Assembly (NCBI GenBank): GCA_001304855.1
Contig: BBZN01000001.1
Coordinates: forward strand, 1 to 64,000
DNA: 64,000 bases
From: Clostridia bacterium UC5.1-1D2
GTDB taxonomy: Bacteria; Bacillota; Clostridia; Lachnospirales; Lachnospiraceae
Direction of reading: 5' to 3'
Shown here: piece by piece, positions 28,630-38,798 of the stretch
Position numbering within the stretch: the stretch's first letter is position 1
Layout: the number at the start of each line of letters is the position of its first letter
Made by a program: the position numbers and the translations under genes
Notes under the pieces: generated by a model
Databases searched by the model: none
Told to the model about the DNA's origin: nothing
Seen by the model: the letters and a program-made list of their open reading frames with translations, nothing else

Positions 28630-28677
28630 AAAAACAGCGCATTTAAATCTGATAACAGGTTTAAATGCACTGTTTTT
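28630..28677 (-). terminator. Terminator of the sugar ABC/dehydrogenase operon
   Basis: Long stem of 17 pairs, AAAAACAG-GCATTTAAA / TTTAAATGC-CTGTTTTT with one mismatch. It lies 25 bases past the dehydrogenase stop, with a T-rich 3' arm on the minus strand. Confidence 0.8.
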
Positions 28678-28701
28678 CCTTGCTTTAAGAAATTTTAGCT
28701 G

Positions 28702-29725
28702 TTAATAGAGGACCTCCACAGGCATTCGGGTCTTGGCTGATTCCATAATAGCAGGATGGCAAGACACGTGTTGGCGGCATCCTTAAGAGTAACAGGAAAC
28801 TCTTTGTCCTCCAGAATACTGTCCACAAAACCCCGGATGCTCTCAAAGGCAAATCCTTTAGGTTTTCCAAATATGTGGTTCTGCACAATAACATCTGGAA
28901 CAATCACCTTTTCGTCTGTATACTGCTGGATCATATTATGGTTGCTGGCGTCGATGGATATCATACCCTTGTCGCCCAGCACATTGAACTTGATGTCATT
29001 TACACAGGGGTTGGCGTTTGGGGTGATCCACCCGTTTTCCATTTGGGCGATTCCGCCGCCTGCAAATTCTATGGTGGTCAGGTATTCATCCACCGTATCT
29101 ACGCCTTCTGATTTCAGAAGCCCTTCCCGGCTCACGCTGTAGACCCGTTTCACCTCGTCGTTAAAAACCATCTGAGGGTATCCAGACTGTGGCTGCCTAA
29201 AAACCAGAGGATAGAGGATTTCGCCGCCCATGGCAGCATATCCGTTGCTACCCATTTTACGTCGTTGAGCCGCATGTAGGCGCTGTATACAGTCCCCAGT
29301 TCCCCGCGCTCAACAGCCTGATGGGCTGCATTAAAAGGCGGGCTGAACCGGTTGTGGAGATCCACCATGACACGCACCTGGTTTTTCTCAGCTGCATCTA
29401 CAATCCGGTAAACATCTTCACGTGTGGTTGCCAGAGGCTTCTCGATGAGCATGTGCTTTTTATGGGCGGCCGCAGCCACTGCAATATCTCCATGGGCAAA
29501 GTCAGGGGTGACGATAGCTACCGCATCGCAGTCTGCTTTTTGGAACATTTCATTGTAATCCGAATACACCTGCCCAATTCCCATTTTGGAAGCGATGGCT
29601 TCCGCCTTCTGAGGGCTCATATCACAAATAGCAGTTACCTCCACAAAGGGATGGGACTGGTAGATCCTTGCATGGTTTTCTCCCCATATTCCCGCTCCCA
29701 CGATTCCCATTTTTAATCGTTCCAT
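28702..29725 (-). CDS. Gfo/Idh/MocA family oxidoreductase, frame broken twice
   Basis: NAD(P)-dependent sugar or polyol dehydrogenase, about 342 residues. The Rossmann start GIVGAGIWGENHARIY and the cofactor-side EKPLATTRED (Lys of the EKP motif is catalytic) are clear; the mid-domain GSHSLDTLRWF is also typical. Breaks near 29162 and 28750 each need one base; the second restores the normal C-terminus AIMESAKTRMPVEVLY. It is the last gene of the operon with the sugar importer and would oxidise the imported compound. Inositol dehydrogenase is one option among many in this family. Confidence 0.85.
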
Positions 29726-29771
29726 TTCTGTTCTCCTCTCAATTTTTTATTTTTCCTGGTTTGCACGAAGG

Positions 29772-30592
29772 CTAACCTTTAACAGAACCGAAGGTCAGTC
29801 CGCGGCTCATATACTTTTGTACGGATATGGCAAATACCAGTACAGGAATCACGGCCAGTACGCCTGTGGCGGCCATTTCACCCCACTTGACCCCGGATAC
29901 GGACAGATACATCATCACTGAGGTAGGTATGGTTTTGGCATGAATGCTTGTGAGAAAGTTGGCAAACACAAACTCATTCCAGGAATTGATGATGCAGAAG
30001 ATAGCTGTGGCCGCCATACCGGGCACAATGAGGGGAAAGAGGATTTTAATGATGCCCTGCCACCGGGAGCAGCCGTCAACCCATGCGGCCTCCTTCAGCT
30101 CAATGGCAGATCCTCTATAAATCCCCGCATCATCCAGATGGTGAAAGGAATGTTGAAGGTGGTATAGCAGATAATCAGCACCAGCCTTGTGTCCAGGAGG
30201 TTAGCCAGGGATGCCATCATAAAGTAGGGTATTACAACAGCCATGGCGGGAAGGAATTTCTGGCTCAGTACCCAGAAGGCTCTGCTTTCACGCTTGGGCC
30301 ACCGGCAGCGGGCAAAGCCATAGGCCGCCACGCCTCCCACAATCAGGGAGATAACCGTGGAGCAAACCGCAATGAGGATGCTGTTTTTAAAATACATCCC
30401 AATATTGTTGATTTTAATAATGTTCTGATAGTTCTTAAGAACCGGCCTTACAAATATGTGGACCGGATTAATTATATCCACTCTGTTTCTGAAGCTGACC
30501 ATAACCATCCAGACAAAAGGAGCCAGACAGGCTAAACAGAGAAGCGTCAGATAAATCCCCTGAATTACTTTAAAGCAGTTGTTTTTCTTCAT
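29772..30592 (-). CDS. Carbohydrate ABC transporter permease (MalG-like), frame broken
   Basis: Second sugar permease, about 273 residues. It starts with a cytoplasmic tail and a helix (LTLLCLACLAPFVWMVMVSF), and carries AYGFARCRWP, then the EAA loop ELKEAAWVDGCSRWQGIIKI recovered across a break near 30103. It ends KYMSRGLTFGSVKG, the standard family ending. Its ATG overlaps the stop of the MalF-like gene (ATGA). No ATPase gene follows; in Firmicutes these importers commonly borrow a shared MsmK-type ATPase. Confidence 0.87.
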
Positions 30593-31488
30593 ACAGCTTC
30601 CTCCTCCTTGCGCATTTTTTTAATCAGAAGGTTACTGATGAATGTTACCATCACCAAAAGCACCATAGCGATGGAAGCGGCCCGGCCTATCAGCCGTTTT
30701 GGGCATTGGCCATCCGAAATACGTGAAGGCTGAGAAACTCTGTGGCTGTTCCGGGTCCGCCTGTGTCAACACGTAAGCTACGTCAAAAAGTTTCAGAGAG
30801 TCAATAACACGGAACAGTAAAGCCAGGAACAGAAGCTTGCGTATCATTGGTATGGTGATGTACATCAGCTCCTGAAAGCACTGGCGCCGTCCATGGCGGC
30901 TGACTCATAGGGTTCATCCGGTATGGAACGCAGACCTGCATAGATGATCAGCGCCACAAAGGGAGTATACTGCCATATGTCCAACATCAAAATGGACCAG
31001 AATGCCATCTGATCGGACAGCCACACAACCTTGATTCCTAAAAAGGAATTGAGGAGATGGTTGATGATTCCGTACTCGGAGTTCAGCATCAGTTTCCACA
31101 TTTGGGCGGCGATGGATGGCGTTATAACCAATGGAATGATCATAATGCCTATGACCAGCGGTTTTAGTGCAAACTCTGAGGCATTGAGACAATATCCGGT
31201 GACAAAACCCAGAATCATTTCTATGAGGGTGGCCATTACCATAAATCCGATGCTGATAAAAACAGAATGCCAGAAATCTCTGTCCGCCCCGGAAAAGAGC
31301 CGTATGTAATTCTCCATCCCCACAAATTTCAAGCGTGACAGATCCCAACCCAGCTGATAATCCGTGAAGCTGATACAGGTCAGAAATATGGTGGGTATGA
31401 TGGAAAGCACCACCATGATGAGCATGGCCGGCATAATATATTTTAAATGTGGATTCTTAAGAAAATACTCCTGCATCCTTTTGCGCAT
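30589..31488 (-). CDS. Carbohydrate ABC transporter permease (MalF-like), frame broken three times
   Basis: First sugar permease, about 300 residues. N-terminal helix YIMPAMLIMVVLSIIPTIFL, the family segment FVGMENYIRLF, and the EAA loop EPYESAAMDGASAFQELMYIT recovered across a break near 30867 (CCAGG read as CAGG). Further breaks near 30757 and 30691 hide a C-terminus reading NLLIKKMRKEEE. The gene begins 27 bases after the binding-protein stop. Together with the MalG-like protein it forms the membrane channel. Confidence 0.85.
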
Positions 31489-31515
31489 CGCCTCAACTCC
31501 TGTCTTTTAAAATCA

Positions 31516-32961
31516 TTACTTTATCAAATCTTCAACGTCTTTCTGCATTCCTTCACAGGCATCCTCTACCGTCATGTCGCCCGCCAGCACAGAGCTGCCG
31601 TAGCCACCTGTAATTTCCAATATTTGGTTAATGGATTCATGCTGCGGGATCCAGGACAGGCCTTTCTGAACAAGTCCCTCCGCTGCCACAAGGGCTGCCT
31701 TCTGGGCCTCGTAGGAGGGGTTATCTGCCTGAAGCTCCTGATTGTCAAATACGGATGCCCTTGTGGCCACGCCTCCAAGCTTCACGTATTCTTCAGCCTT
31801 CTCTTTACCGGCCATATAGGTTATAAAGGCCCATGCCTCATCTTTATTTTTGGAGGACTGGGGGATGGCCAGATTCCAGCCGGCCAGAGCAGCGCCGTCC
31901 CCTGCCGGGCCTGTGGGAGTGGGAACAAAACCTACCTTGTCGGCAACTACAGAGGACTCCGGATCGGTTATCTGGGCTGCCAGCGCCGTTGCATCCAGCC
32001 ACATAGCCGTCTTTCCGGAGAGAAATGCGCCAAGGGCTTCCTCATGCGTGTATGAACCCACATCGGGAGGCGCGCATTTCAGAAGATCAGTAAAGAACTG
32101 AAGGGATTCCACGGTCTCGGGGGTGGTGCAGGTAACTTTTACATCATCAGTGCCGATGGTGGACTGATCTAGGAATCCGCCGCCGAAGTTATACATAAGG
32201 CTCATCCAGCCGGATGCAAAATGAATTCCCCGCTGCGCCCTCATGGAAACACCGTAAAGGCCGTCCTCTTTTCCGTTAAAAAACTGTGCCAGCTCCAGAA
32301 ATTCATCCATTGTCTTTGGCGGTTCTTTTCCGTATTTGTCAAACAGATCGGTGCGGTATGCCACAAAGCGGGTTTCACCTGCTGTTGGAATGCCGTAATT
32401 TACTCCGCCTGCGCTGGCAATGCCGTCACGGTAGGCAGGCATAATATCTTCATAATCAAACCATGAAGGAGTAATCTCTGTATCCAGGGCATATTCTTCT
32501 ATGGGAATCAGAATGTTTTTGGATGCATATTCGCTCATCCAAAATGCGTCTACCATGAAAACGTCGTAATTGCCTGCTCCCTGGGCGTCCAGTATTTCCT
32601 TGTTTTTCAGATTGGTTTCCTCTACCACATCCCAAAGCACTTGAATTCCTGTGAGCTCTATAAATTCGTCCGCCATCTGTTGGAATGCATCTGTAGAAGG
32701 GTGGGAGGCCATAGCCACCGTTATTTTTTTGCCGTCGGATTTTTCCTTTACAATTGCCCCCCAGCCTTCGAGGGTATCCATGGAGCCTGACTGGGCCTGG
32801 GGTGCGTCACCGGAAGATGCTTCCTGCCCGCTGCTCTGTTCCGCAGACGGAGCAGAGGCAGCGGCAGTACTGCCTGAAGAACCTCCGCCACATGCGCATA
32901 AACCTACAGCCATAGCGCTGCACAGTAATATTGCCGTCAGCTTTTTTTCCTTACTCTTCAT
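31516..32961 (-). CDS. Sugar ABC transporter substrate-binding lipoprotein
   Basis: Intact, 481 residues. Lipoprotein signal: MKSKEKK basic start, hydrophobic core, lipobox GLCAC at about residues 20-24, then a Gly/Ser/Ala-rich linker to about residue 60. The mature part is an extracellular solute-binding protein family 1 type (FMVDAFWMSEYASKN, then SGKTAMWLDATALAAQI, then AGWNLAIPQSSKNKDEAWAFI). It captures the sugar or polyol and delivers it to the two downstream permeases. Start at 32961 is preceded by AGGAGG on the minus strand. Regulation is probably by the AraC protein encoded just upstream. Confidence 0.92.
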   Translation of the reverse strand: MKSKEKKLTAILLCSAMAVGLCACGGGSSGSTAAASAPSAEQSSGQEASSGDAPQAQSGSMDTLEGWGAIVKEKSDGKKITVAMASHPSTDAFQQMADEFIELTGIQVLWDVVEETNLKNKEILDAQGAGNYDVFMVDAFWMSEYASKNILIPIEEYALDTEITPSWFDYEDIMPAYRDGIASAGGVNYGIPTAGETRFVAYRTDLFDKYGKEPPKTMDEFLELAQFFNGKEDGLYGVSMRAQRGIHFASGWMSLMYNFGGGFLDQSTIGTDDVKVTCTTPETVESLQFFTDLLKCAPPDVGSYTHEEALGAFLSGKTAMWLDATALAAQITDPESSVVADKVGFVPTPTGPAGDGAALAGWNLAIPQSSKNKDEAWAFITYMAGKEKAEEYVKLGGVATRASVFDNQELQADNPSYEAQKAALVAAEGLVQKGLSWIPQHESINQILEITGGYGSSVLAGDMTVEDACEGMQKDVEDLIK

Positions 32962-33181
32962 TTTTTTCCTCCTCTTTCATTGTGTGCTATGGTATATAGT
33001 TGTCACTCAATATTATATATTTTTAGACAAATATTGTATTTATATTTTAATATCCTAAATGTATAAAATTTTATCTTGTTTTATCCATTAACAATAGAAA
33101 TGTTAAAAAATTATCAGACTTTAACCTCCCTTTTTGCAGATTAAATAAATAAGAAACGGCCCGGGTAGACAGGCCGCTTCT

Positions 33182-34083
33182 TTAAATGACGGATTTTATT
33201 TTCACACTTCTTTGATAACCGCTGGGGGTCATACCTGTAATTTGTTTAAAACATTTTGAAAAATAGTGGACGGAACTGAAATTCAGCATGTCTGCAATCT
33301 CCGTAAATGTGTATTTGTCCTCGCTGATGAGCCGCTTTGCTTCCTTAATCTTAATCTGATTATAATATGCAATCACACCTACGCCCATAGAATTTTTGAA
33401 TACTTTAGACAGATAGCTTTTAGAAAATCCGCACTCTTTACTGATTTTTGTGAAGGACAGCCTGTCGTATACATGTTCCGACAGTATGCTGCAGAGCATA
33501 TCCACCAGCCCATGCTCCTTGTCGGCCTCATATCGCACGCAGCCGCCTTGCTCATCCGTTACCTGGTGATTTCGCACAAGGAGTATCAGCAGCATTTCAA
33601 GATAGGAAGTGACGAACTGCTCCGAGCCGAAAGCCACATTTTCGTTAAATATCAGCTTGCGCTGGTCAAAAATATCCAGGGGAGCTTGAAACAGATTGGC
33701 CCCCTCGTTAAACAGCTCGCCGATAATCTGGATTTCCTTCCCGTAGAAGCGCAGCACCTGCTTTTTCAGACATTCCAGGGACGTGTCATAGCAGTCAAAA
33801 CTGATGATGATTACGCTGGCAAAGTCCCCTGTGGCAAGGACATTGTGGTATTCATAGGCTGGTGAAGGAATGCTTCTCCTGCGCAGACAATATATTCGTC
33901 CTCATCGGATACCACTCTTATTTCCCATAGTCAACATAAACCAGCTCCCAGAAATCGTGCTGTTCCCCGATACCGTGAAAATCTTTTATGTATTCAAAGT
34001 AGTGAAAACTAATCAGATTATTTTATGTGGATTACCTTTTCCATTTCCGTTCTCAGATAATATCCCATGCCTGGCTCCGACAT
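33182..34083 (-). CDS. AraC-family transcriptional regulator, frame broken three times
   Basis: About 300 residues once repaired near 34022, 33922 and 33851. The N-terminal half is a cupin-like sensor (FWELVYVDYG, then the recovered VCAGEAFLHQP). The C-terminal 100 residues are a full AraC double helix-turn-helix: LSFTKISKECGFSKSYLSKVFK and FTEIADMLNFSSVHYFSKCF, ending ITGMTPSGYQRS. Start ATG at 34083 or 34068; GGGGG precedes the first. It sits immediately upstream of and in the same direction as the sugar operon, the usual place for its activator. Confidence 0.82.
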
Positions 34084-34255
34084 ACAGCACCCCCGCTATA
34101 TTGAAAAAAAGGCAACGGACACCGCTACCTTAACTGTTGTTTTATTAAAAATGTTTTTATAATTATACCAGATTTTTTCAACTATTACAAGGGATCCCGA
34201 AGATCCTTTTACCGGCGGCAGGGCGCTTTTCCGCATTTTTATACAGCAATTCCAC

Positions 34256-34283
34256 TTGTAATTTATCGCCGGAATGATATACT
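34256..34283 (+). promoter_or_regulatory. Sigma-A type promoter for the HD-domain gene
   Basis: TTGTAA at 34256-34261, spacer 16, TATACT at 34278-34283, about 50 bases before the ATG. Confidence 0.55.
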
Positions 34284-34331
34284 TAATTTTAATGCATTAC
34301 GCAGCAAAAACAGATAAGGAGTGATCATAAA

Positions 34332-34919
34332 ATGAATACAAAACTTACCAGGGAGGAAGCGCTCAAAGCATTGACTGCATACAACAAGGAGCCGTTTCAC
34401 ATTCTTCACGGGCTGACTGTGGAGGGGGTGATGCGCTGGTTTGCAAAGGACCAGGGCTTTGGGGATGAGGAGGAATTCTGGGGGCTGGCCGGACTTCTTC
34501 ACGATATTGACTTTGAAATGTATCCTGAGGAACATTGCAAAAAGGCGCCTGAGCTTTTGAAGGCGGCCGGGGCTGGGGAGGACATGATCCATGCAGTCTG
34601 CAGCCACGGTTACGGACTTGTGTCTGACGTTAAGCCTGAGCACCAGATGGAGAAGATTCTCTACGCATCAGACGAGCTTACAGGACTTATCGGCGCTGCA
34701 GCCAGGATGCGTCCCTCCGGGAGCGTGATGGATATGGAGGTATCCAGCCTTAAAAAGAAGTTTAAAGATAAACGCTTTGCAGCCGGATGCTCCAGGGATG
34801 TGATTAAGAACGGGGCGGAGCAGCTGGGCTGGACGCTGGAGGAACTGATGGAAAAGACCATTCTGGCTATGAGAGAGTGGGAGGCGGCCGTGAACGAGGA
34901 GATGAAGCAGTACCTGTAG
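34332..34919 (+). CDS. HD-domain hydrolase-like protein
   Basis: Intact 195-residue protein. The HD signature is LAGLLHDIDFE (His-Asp metal pair), with an upstream histidine in HILHGLTVEGVMRWFA and a downstream histidine in AVCSHGYG; the distal Asp is in YASDELTGLI. This is the short HD form seen in many Firmicutes and usually annotated as a hydrolase; a nucleotide or phosphate-ester substrate is likely but not specified by sequence. ATG follows AAGGAGTG. Single gene. Confidence 0.82.
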   Translation: MNTKLTREEALKALTAYNKEPFHILHGLTVEGVMRWFAKDQGFGDEEEFWGLAGLLHDIDFEMYPEEHCKKAPELLKAAGAGEDMIHAVCSHGYGLVSDVKPEHQMEKILYASDELTGLIGAAARMRPSGSVMDMEVSSLKKKFKDKRFAAGCSRDVIKNGAEQLGWTLEELMEKTILAMREWEAAVNEEMKQYL

Positions 34920-34974
34920 TCCGCCGCTGAAAAACAAAATGTCTCCTCAGCGCAAATTATTTCTTCCAAAACTA

Positions 34975-35003
34975 TTGACATCCTTGAGAAAGTAATGTAT
35001 TAT
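34975..35003 (+). promoter_or_regulatory. Consensus promoter for aspartokinase
   Basis: TTGACA at 34975-34980, spacer 17, TATTAT at 34998-35003. The 80-base leader contains one 8-pair hairpin (TATAAAGT / ACTTTATA, 35038-35056). It is too short for a lysine riboswitch. Confidence 0.75.
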
Positions 35004-35090
35004 TTGCACTTGTAATGCCATAAAGTGTAAAAATGCTTATAAAGTAAGACTTTATAGCGATATTATAGAAGAATCAAGGGAGACGAAAGA

Positions 35091-36408
35091 ATGAAAAAAG
35101 TGGTGAAGTTCGGCGGAAGTTCATTGGCCAGCGCAAGACAGTTCAAGAAGGTGGCAGACATTATTAAGGCTGACAAATCCAGAAGATACCTGGTTCCTTC
35201 CGCACCCGGAAAGCGCAATGACAAGGACGAAAAAGTCACAGATATGCTCTATGCCTGCTATGACGCAGTGGTTGAGGCAAATCTTACAAGAAGATACTTG
35301 AGAAGATTAAGAGCCGGTACATAGATATTATCGACGGACTGAACCTGAATCTGAACCTGGATCATGAATTCCTGAAGATAGAGGAGAATTTTCTTGCGAA
35401 GGCAGGAAGGGATTACGCCGCGTCCAGAGGCGAGTATTTGAACGGTATCGTAGCAGCCAGCTATCTTGGCTTTGAGTTTATCGACGCCGCAGAAGTGATT
35501 TTCTTTGACGATAACGGCAATTTTGAGGCCGACACCACCAACCGTGAATTGTCCGAACGCCTGGAACATGTGGAAAAAGCAGTTATTCCCGGTTTCTATG
35601 GCTCCAAGCACGACGGAACTGTAAAGACCTTTTCCAGAGGCGGCTCCGACATTACAGGCTCCATTGTGGCCAAAGCCATACATGCGGATATGTATGAGAA
35701 CTGGACGGACGTGTCCGGCGTTCTGGTGACCGATCCGAGAATTGTGGAGGATCCAGAGGTGATCGAGACCATTACCTACAAGGAACTTCGGAACTTTCCT
35801 ACATGGGAGCCAGCGTTCTTCATGAGGACGCCATCTTCCCTGTGCGCAAGGAGGGAATACCAATCAACATAAGGAATACCAACCGCCCTGAGGACAAGGG
35901 AACCCTGATTGTGGAGAGCACCTGCCGCAAACCGCGGCATACCATCACAGGCATAGCGGGAAAGAAGGGGTTCTGCTCCATCAATATTGAGAAGGCCATG
36001 ATGAATGCAGAGGTGGGCTTTGGAAGAAAGGTGCTGTCTGTGTTCGAGCAGAACGGCATATCCTTTGAGCATATGCCTTCCGGCATCGACACCATGACAG
36101 TCTATGTGCACCAATCGGAATTCGAGGATCATGAGCAGTCTGTCATCGCAGGCATCCACCGCGCCGTAGAGCCGGATACGGTGGAGCTGGAATCGGATCT
36201 GGCCCTTGTGGCAGTGGTTGGAAGGGGTATGCGCTCCAACCGCGGTACAGCCGGAAGAATTTTTTCGGCTTTGGCGCATGCAAGAGTGAATATTAAGATG
36301 ATCGACCAGGGTTCCAGCGAGTGGAATATTATCGTGGGTGTAAAGAATGATGATTTTGAGACTGCAATTAAAGCAATCTACGATATTTTTGTTACGGTAG
36401 ACTTATAA
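35091..36408 (+). CDS. Aspartate kinase, frame broken twice
   Basis: First enzyme of the aspartate pathway to lysine, methionine and threonine. About 439 residues. N-terminus VVKFGGSSLASARQFKKVADI is the catalytic start; FSRGGSDITGSIVA is the phosphate-binding segment, and LVTDPRIV the Asp-containing site. Two ACT domains end the protein (KKGFCSINIEKAMMN and LVAVVGRGMRSNRGTAGRIFSAL). Breaks near 35287 and 35790 (CGGG read as CGG) need one base each. RBS AAGGGAG precedes the ATG. Single gene with its own promoter and terminator. Confidence 0.93.
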
Positions 36409-36425
36409 ACTGCATTATTTGAAAT

Positions 36426-36455
36426 GCCGGAGCCGTCGGAAGGTTCCGGCTTTTT
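36426..36455 (+). terminator. Rho-independent terminator after aspartokinase
   Basis: Nine-pair stem GCCGGAGCC / GGTTCCGGC followed directly by TTTTT, 17 bases past the stop. Confidence 0.88.
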
Positions 36456-36550
36456 AAAATGAGGCTGTTCTGAAGATTGTATTCCGGCTTTTGATAAAAA
36501 ATACAAATACGTATAAAAACGTGATATACTGGAATCAGAGAGGGGCATGT

Positions 36551-38688
36551 ATGAAAATGCAGAAGAAAGGATTTTTCCATCTTACGATTTTGCTTGTTCT
36601 GGTACTTCTTGGAGGCTGTTCTCCTTCAGGCGCGGAGAAGAATTATGGCACTGAGAAAGAACCGGCGGGCGTGGGACAGACCGTGATCTATGACGGCTGG
36701 GGGGCGTCGAAGGATAAGAACCGTTTTAAGGCGGAGATTACCCTTGAAGATGTGGTCCGGGGCCGGGAGGCGGAGGACATATGGGAAGCAGCGTCAGGCT
36801 ATGGATCGTTTTCCGGGAAACTGGAGCTTGAAGATAACCAGGAAATTCTTATAGCCAGATTTACCTTTTCAATTACGGATATGGAGGAGGAAATGCTGGT
36901 TGAATTAGGCGAGAGGGATGTGAATATTTTTAAACTGGTATCCCAGGACGGCGCAGAGTACGACTATTTCCTTCAGAGGAGATATGTGGACGGAAACCTG
37001 TTTGTCAATGCTTCAAAGGGCAGCGCCAGACGGGATGTATGTTTTATCTTGTGGATAAGCAGGATGAAAACCCCAAAATCGTTTTTATGCCCAGTGTAAA
37101 CGGCGGCCTGTGGTTCAAGACAAACCTCGGCAGTGAGGATAAGGAGAAGGTGGAGGCGCCTATCAGGATTTCCGACTGGAGGGGTGAAGGGGCGGCAGAA
37201 GGGGAAACTCATGGCGGAACCTTTCATATGCCGCTCCCAATAGGGGAATATGGTTATATGCATTGCCGTTCCTCCGGCTATGGCGAATATGAGATTGAGA
37301 TCCGGGTGGATGAAATAATCCGGGGAGATGAGGCAAAGGAGAAGCTTCGGCAGCTGGATCGGTACGGGGACAGAAAGGGCAGGTTAAAAAAGGATCAGGA
37401 GTATCTGCTTGCTAAAATAACGGTAAACGTTCCCTCGGCAGATTTACAGGAAAGGGGGTTTCTGGATTTCTACATAGGAAACTGTGCACTGATTAACAGC
37501 GCCGCAGGAACAGAGTACGATTCTGACAATTATTTTGATTTTGTGACTGACAGCATAAATGCTATATTGCCGGGAGGCGCTTCCAGCGGGTGGTTTGGCT
37601 TTGTGGTTGATAAAGCAGACGCCTCCCCTATGATGTATTACAGAAGCCTGGATGACAAGAAACTGTTTTTTAAGCTGGATGAGGACTACCGCATTTCGGA
37701 GGAGGCAAAGGAGCACAAATCCCTTCTTTCAAACCAAGACCCGGTCAGAGATAATTCCCGGAATAAAGGAGACTGGAGAAATCCCTATGGCATGGGGGAT
37801 ACGGTAGAGCTGGACTACAAGCCGGCTTATGCGTTTCCAGGGGCTTACCCTTTTACAGGAAGCATCCAGGTGCTGGAGGCTTATCGGGGAGAGGCGGCCC
37901 AATGGTTTCTGGGTGAAAGCTATGACGGCGGAGCCGGCGGCATGGAGCCGGTGGTTCTGAAGCTCAGAGCGACAGTGGAAAAGGCGGACGGCGCAGATGC
38001 TCCCGTATTTGACGGCGGAAGCTTTACCGTTATTTCCGGGCGGGGCGGGGAAGTGATTACGGAGCCTGTTTACGACGGCGTATTCCCTGCCGATGGATTA
38101 TACATGGTCTATCCGGGCGCTGCAGCGGAGGGGTATGCAGGCTTCTTGGTTCCTGAAGGAACGGGAACGATGGAAATCTATTATGGTGAAATTTACGACA
38201 GGGTGGAAGATACCTGGATTGAATTGGAATTCACGGAGAAGGCGCCTGGGGAAATACAGGCGGAGGAAGAATCAGCGGATTTGTCTGAGACTGCCCAAGG
38301 GCGTGCATGTGTACAATGTCCGGTTTGAAAAGACCAATGAAAAATTGACGGGTTTGTATATTGTAGACGAGGGCAGGTATACAGCTGTATCCAGAAAGAC
38401 ACATATTCTTACAGGGAGAACAGGGAGCTTTTTGAAAGGGACCGTCAGAGGGCGGCGGACATCGTAAAGGGGTTAAACGACACCGAAGGCATGGAGGGAA
38501 GCTTTGAATCGGACGAGGAGGAGCTTACAATCACAATTCAAGTGAAGGTGGAGTTCAGCCGGGCCGGAGAGGATGCAATGTCCTTTGTCTTAGGAACGGG
38601 ATACAGGGATATGCTTAATGAGGAAGGCCTTCCCCAATGGCAGGACGTAAAGGAACTGCTGCTTCAAAAGGGATATGAGATTCAATAA
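36551..38688 (+). CDS. Multi-repeat surface lipoprotein of unknown function, frame broken
   Basis: Lipoprotein with lipobox LLGGC at about residues 19-23. The body holds three similar modules of about 140-160 residues, each with a beta-rich start, a VRGREAE / IRGDEAK / YRGEAAQ helix, and an EYD-plus-glycine ending that resembles DUF4352-type Ig-like domains. Breaks lie near 37035, 38300 and 38375. The last 120 residues (DIVKGLNDTEGMEGSF, then LLLQKGYEIQ) look like a YehR/DUF1307-type domain and might be a separate small gene that starts near 38300. Start ATG at 36551 follows GAGAGGGG. Function unknown. Confidence 0.6.
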
Positions 38689-38798
38689 AAAATCTGATAT
38701 CTTGAGAAAGACATGGCGGCTTACGGACTAAGTTACAGCGCGCTGGTTACAATAACATCCAGGGGATAATTCGTTTAAGAGAAGGAGGGGCTATTTCT

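Noticed and set aside
35004-35090. Lysine riboswitch before aspartokinase
   Set aside because: The leader is under 90 bases and shows only one short hairpin, far too small for the lysine riboswitch.
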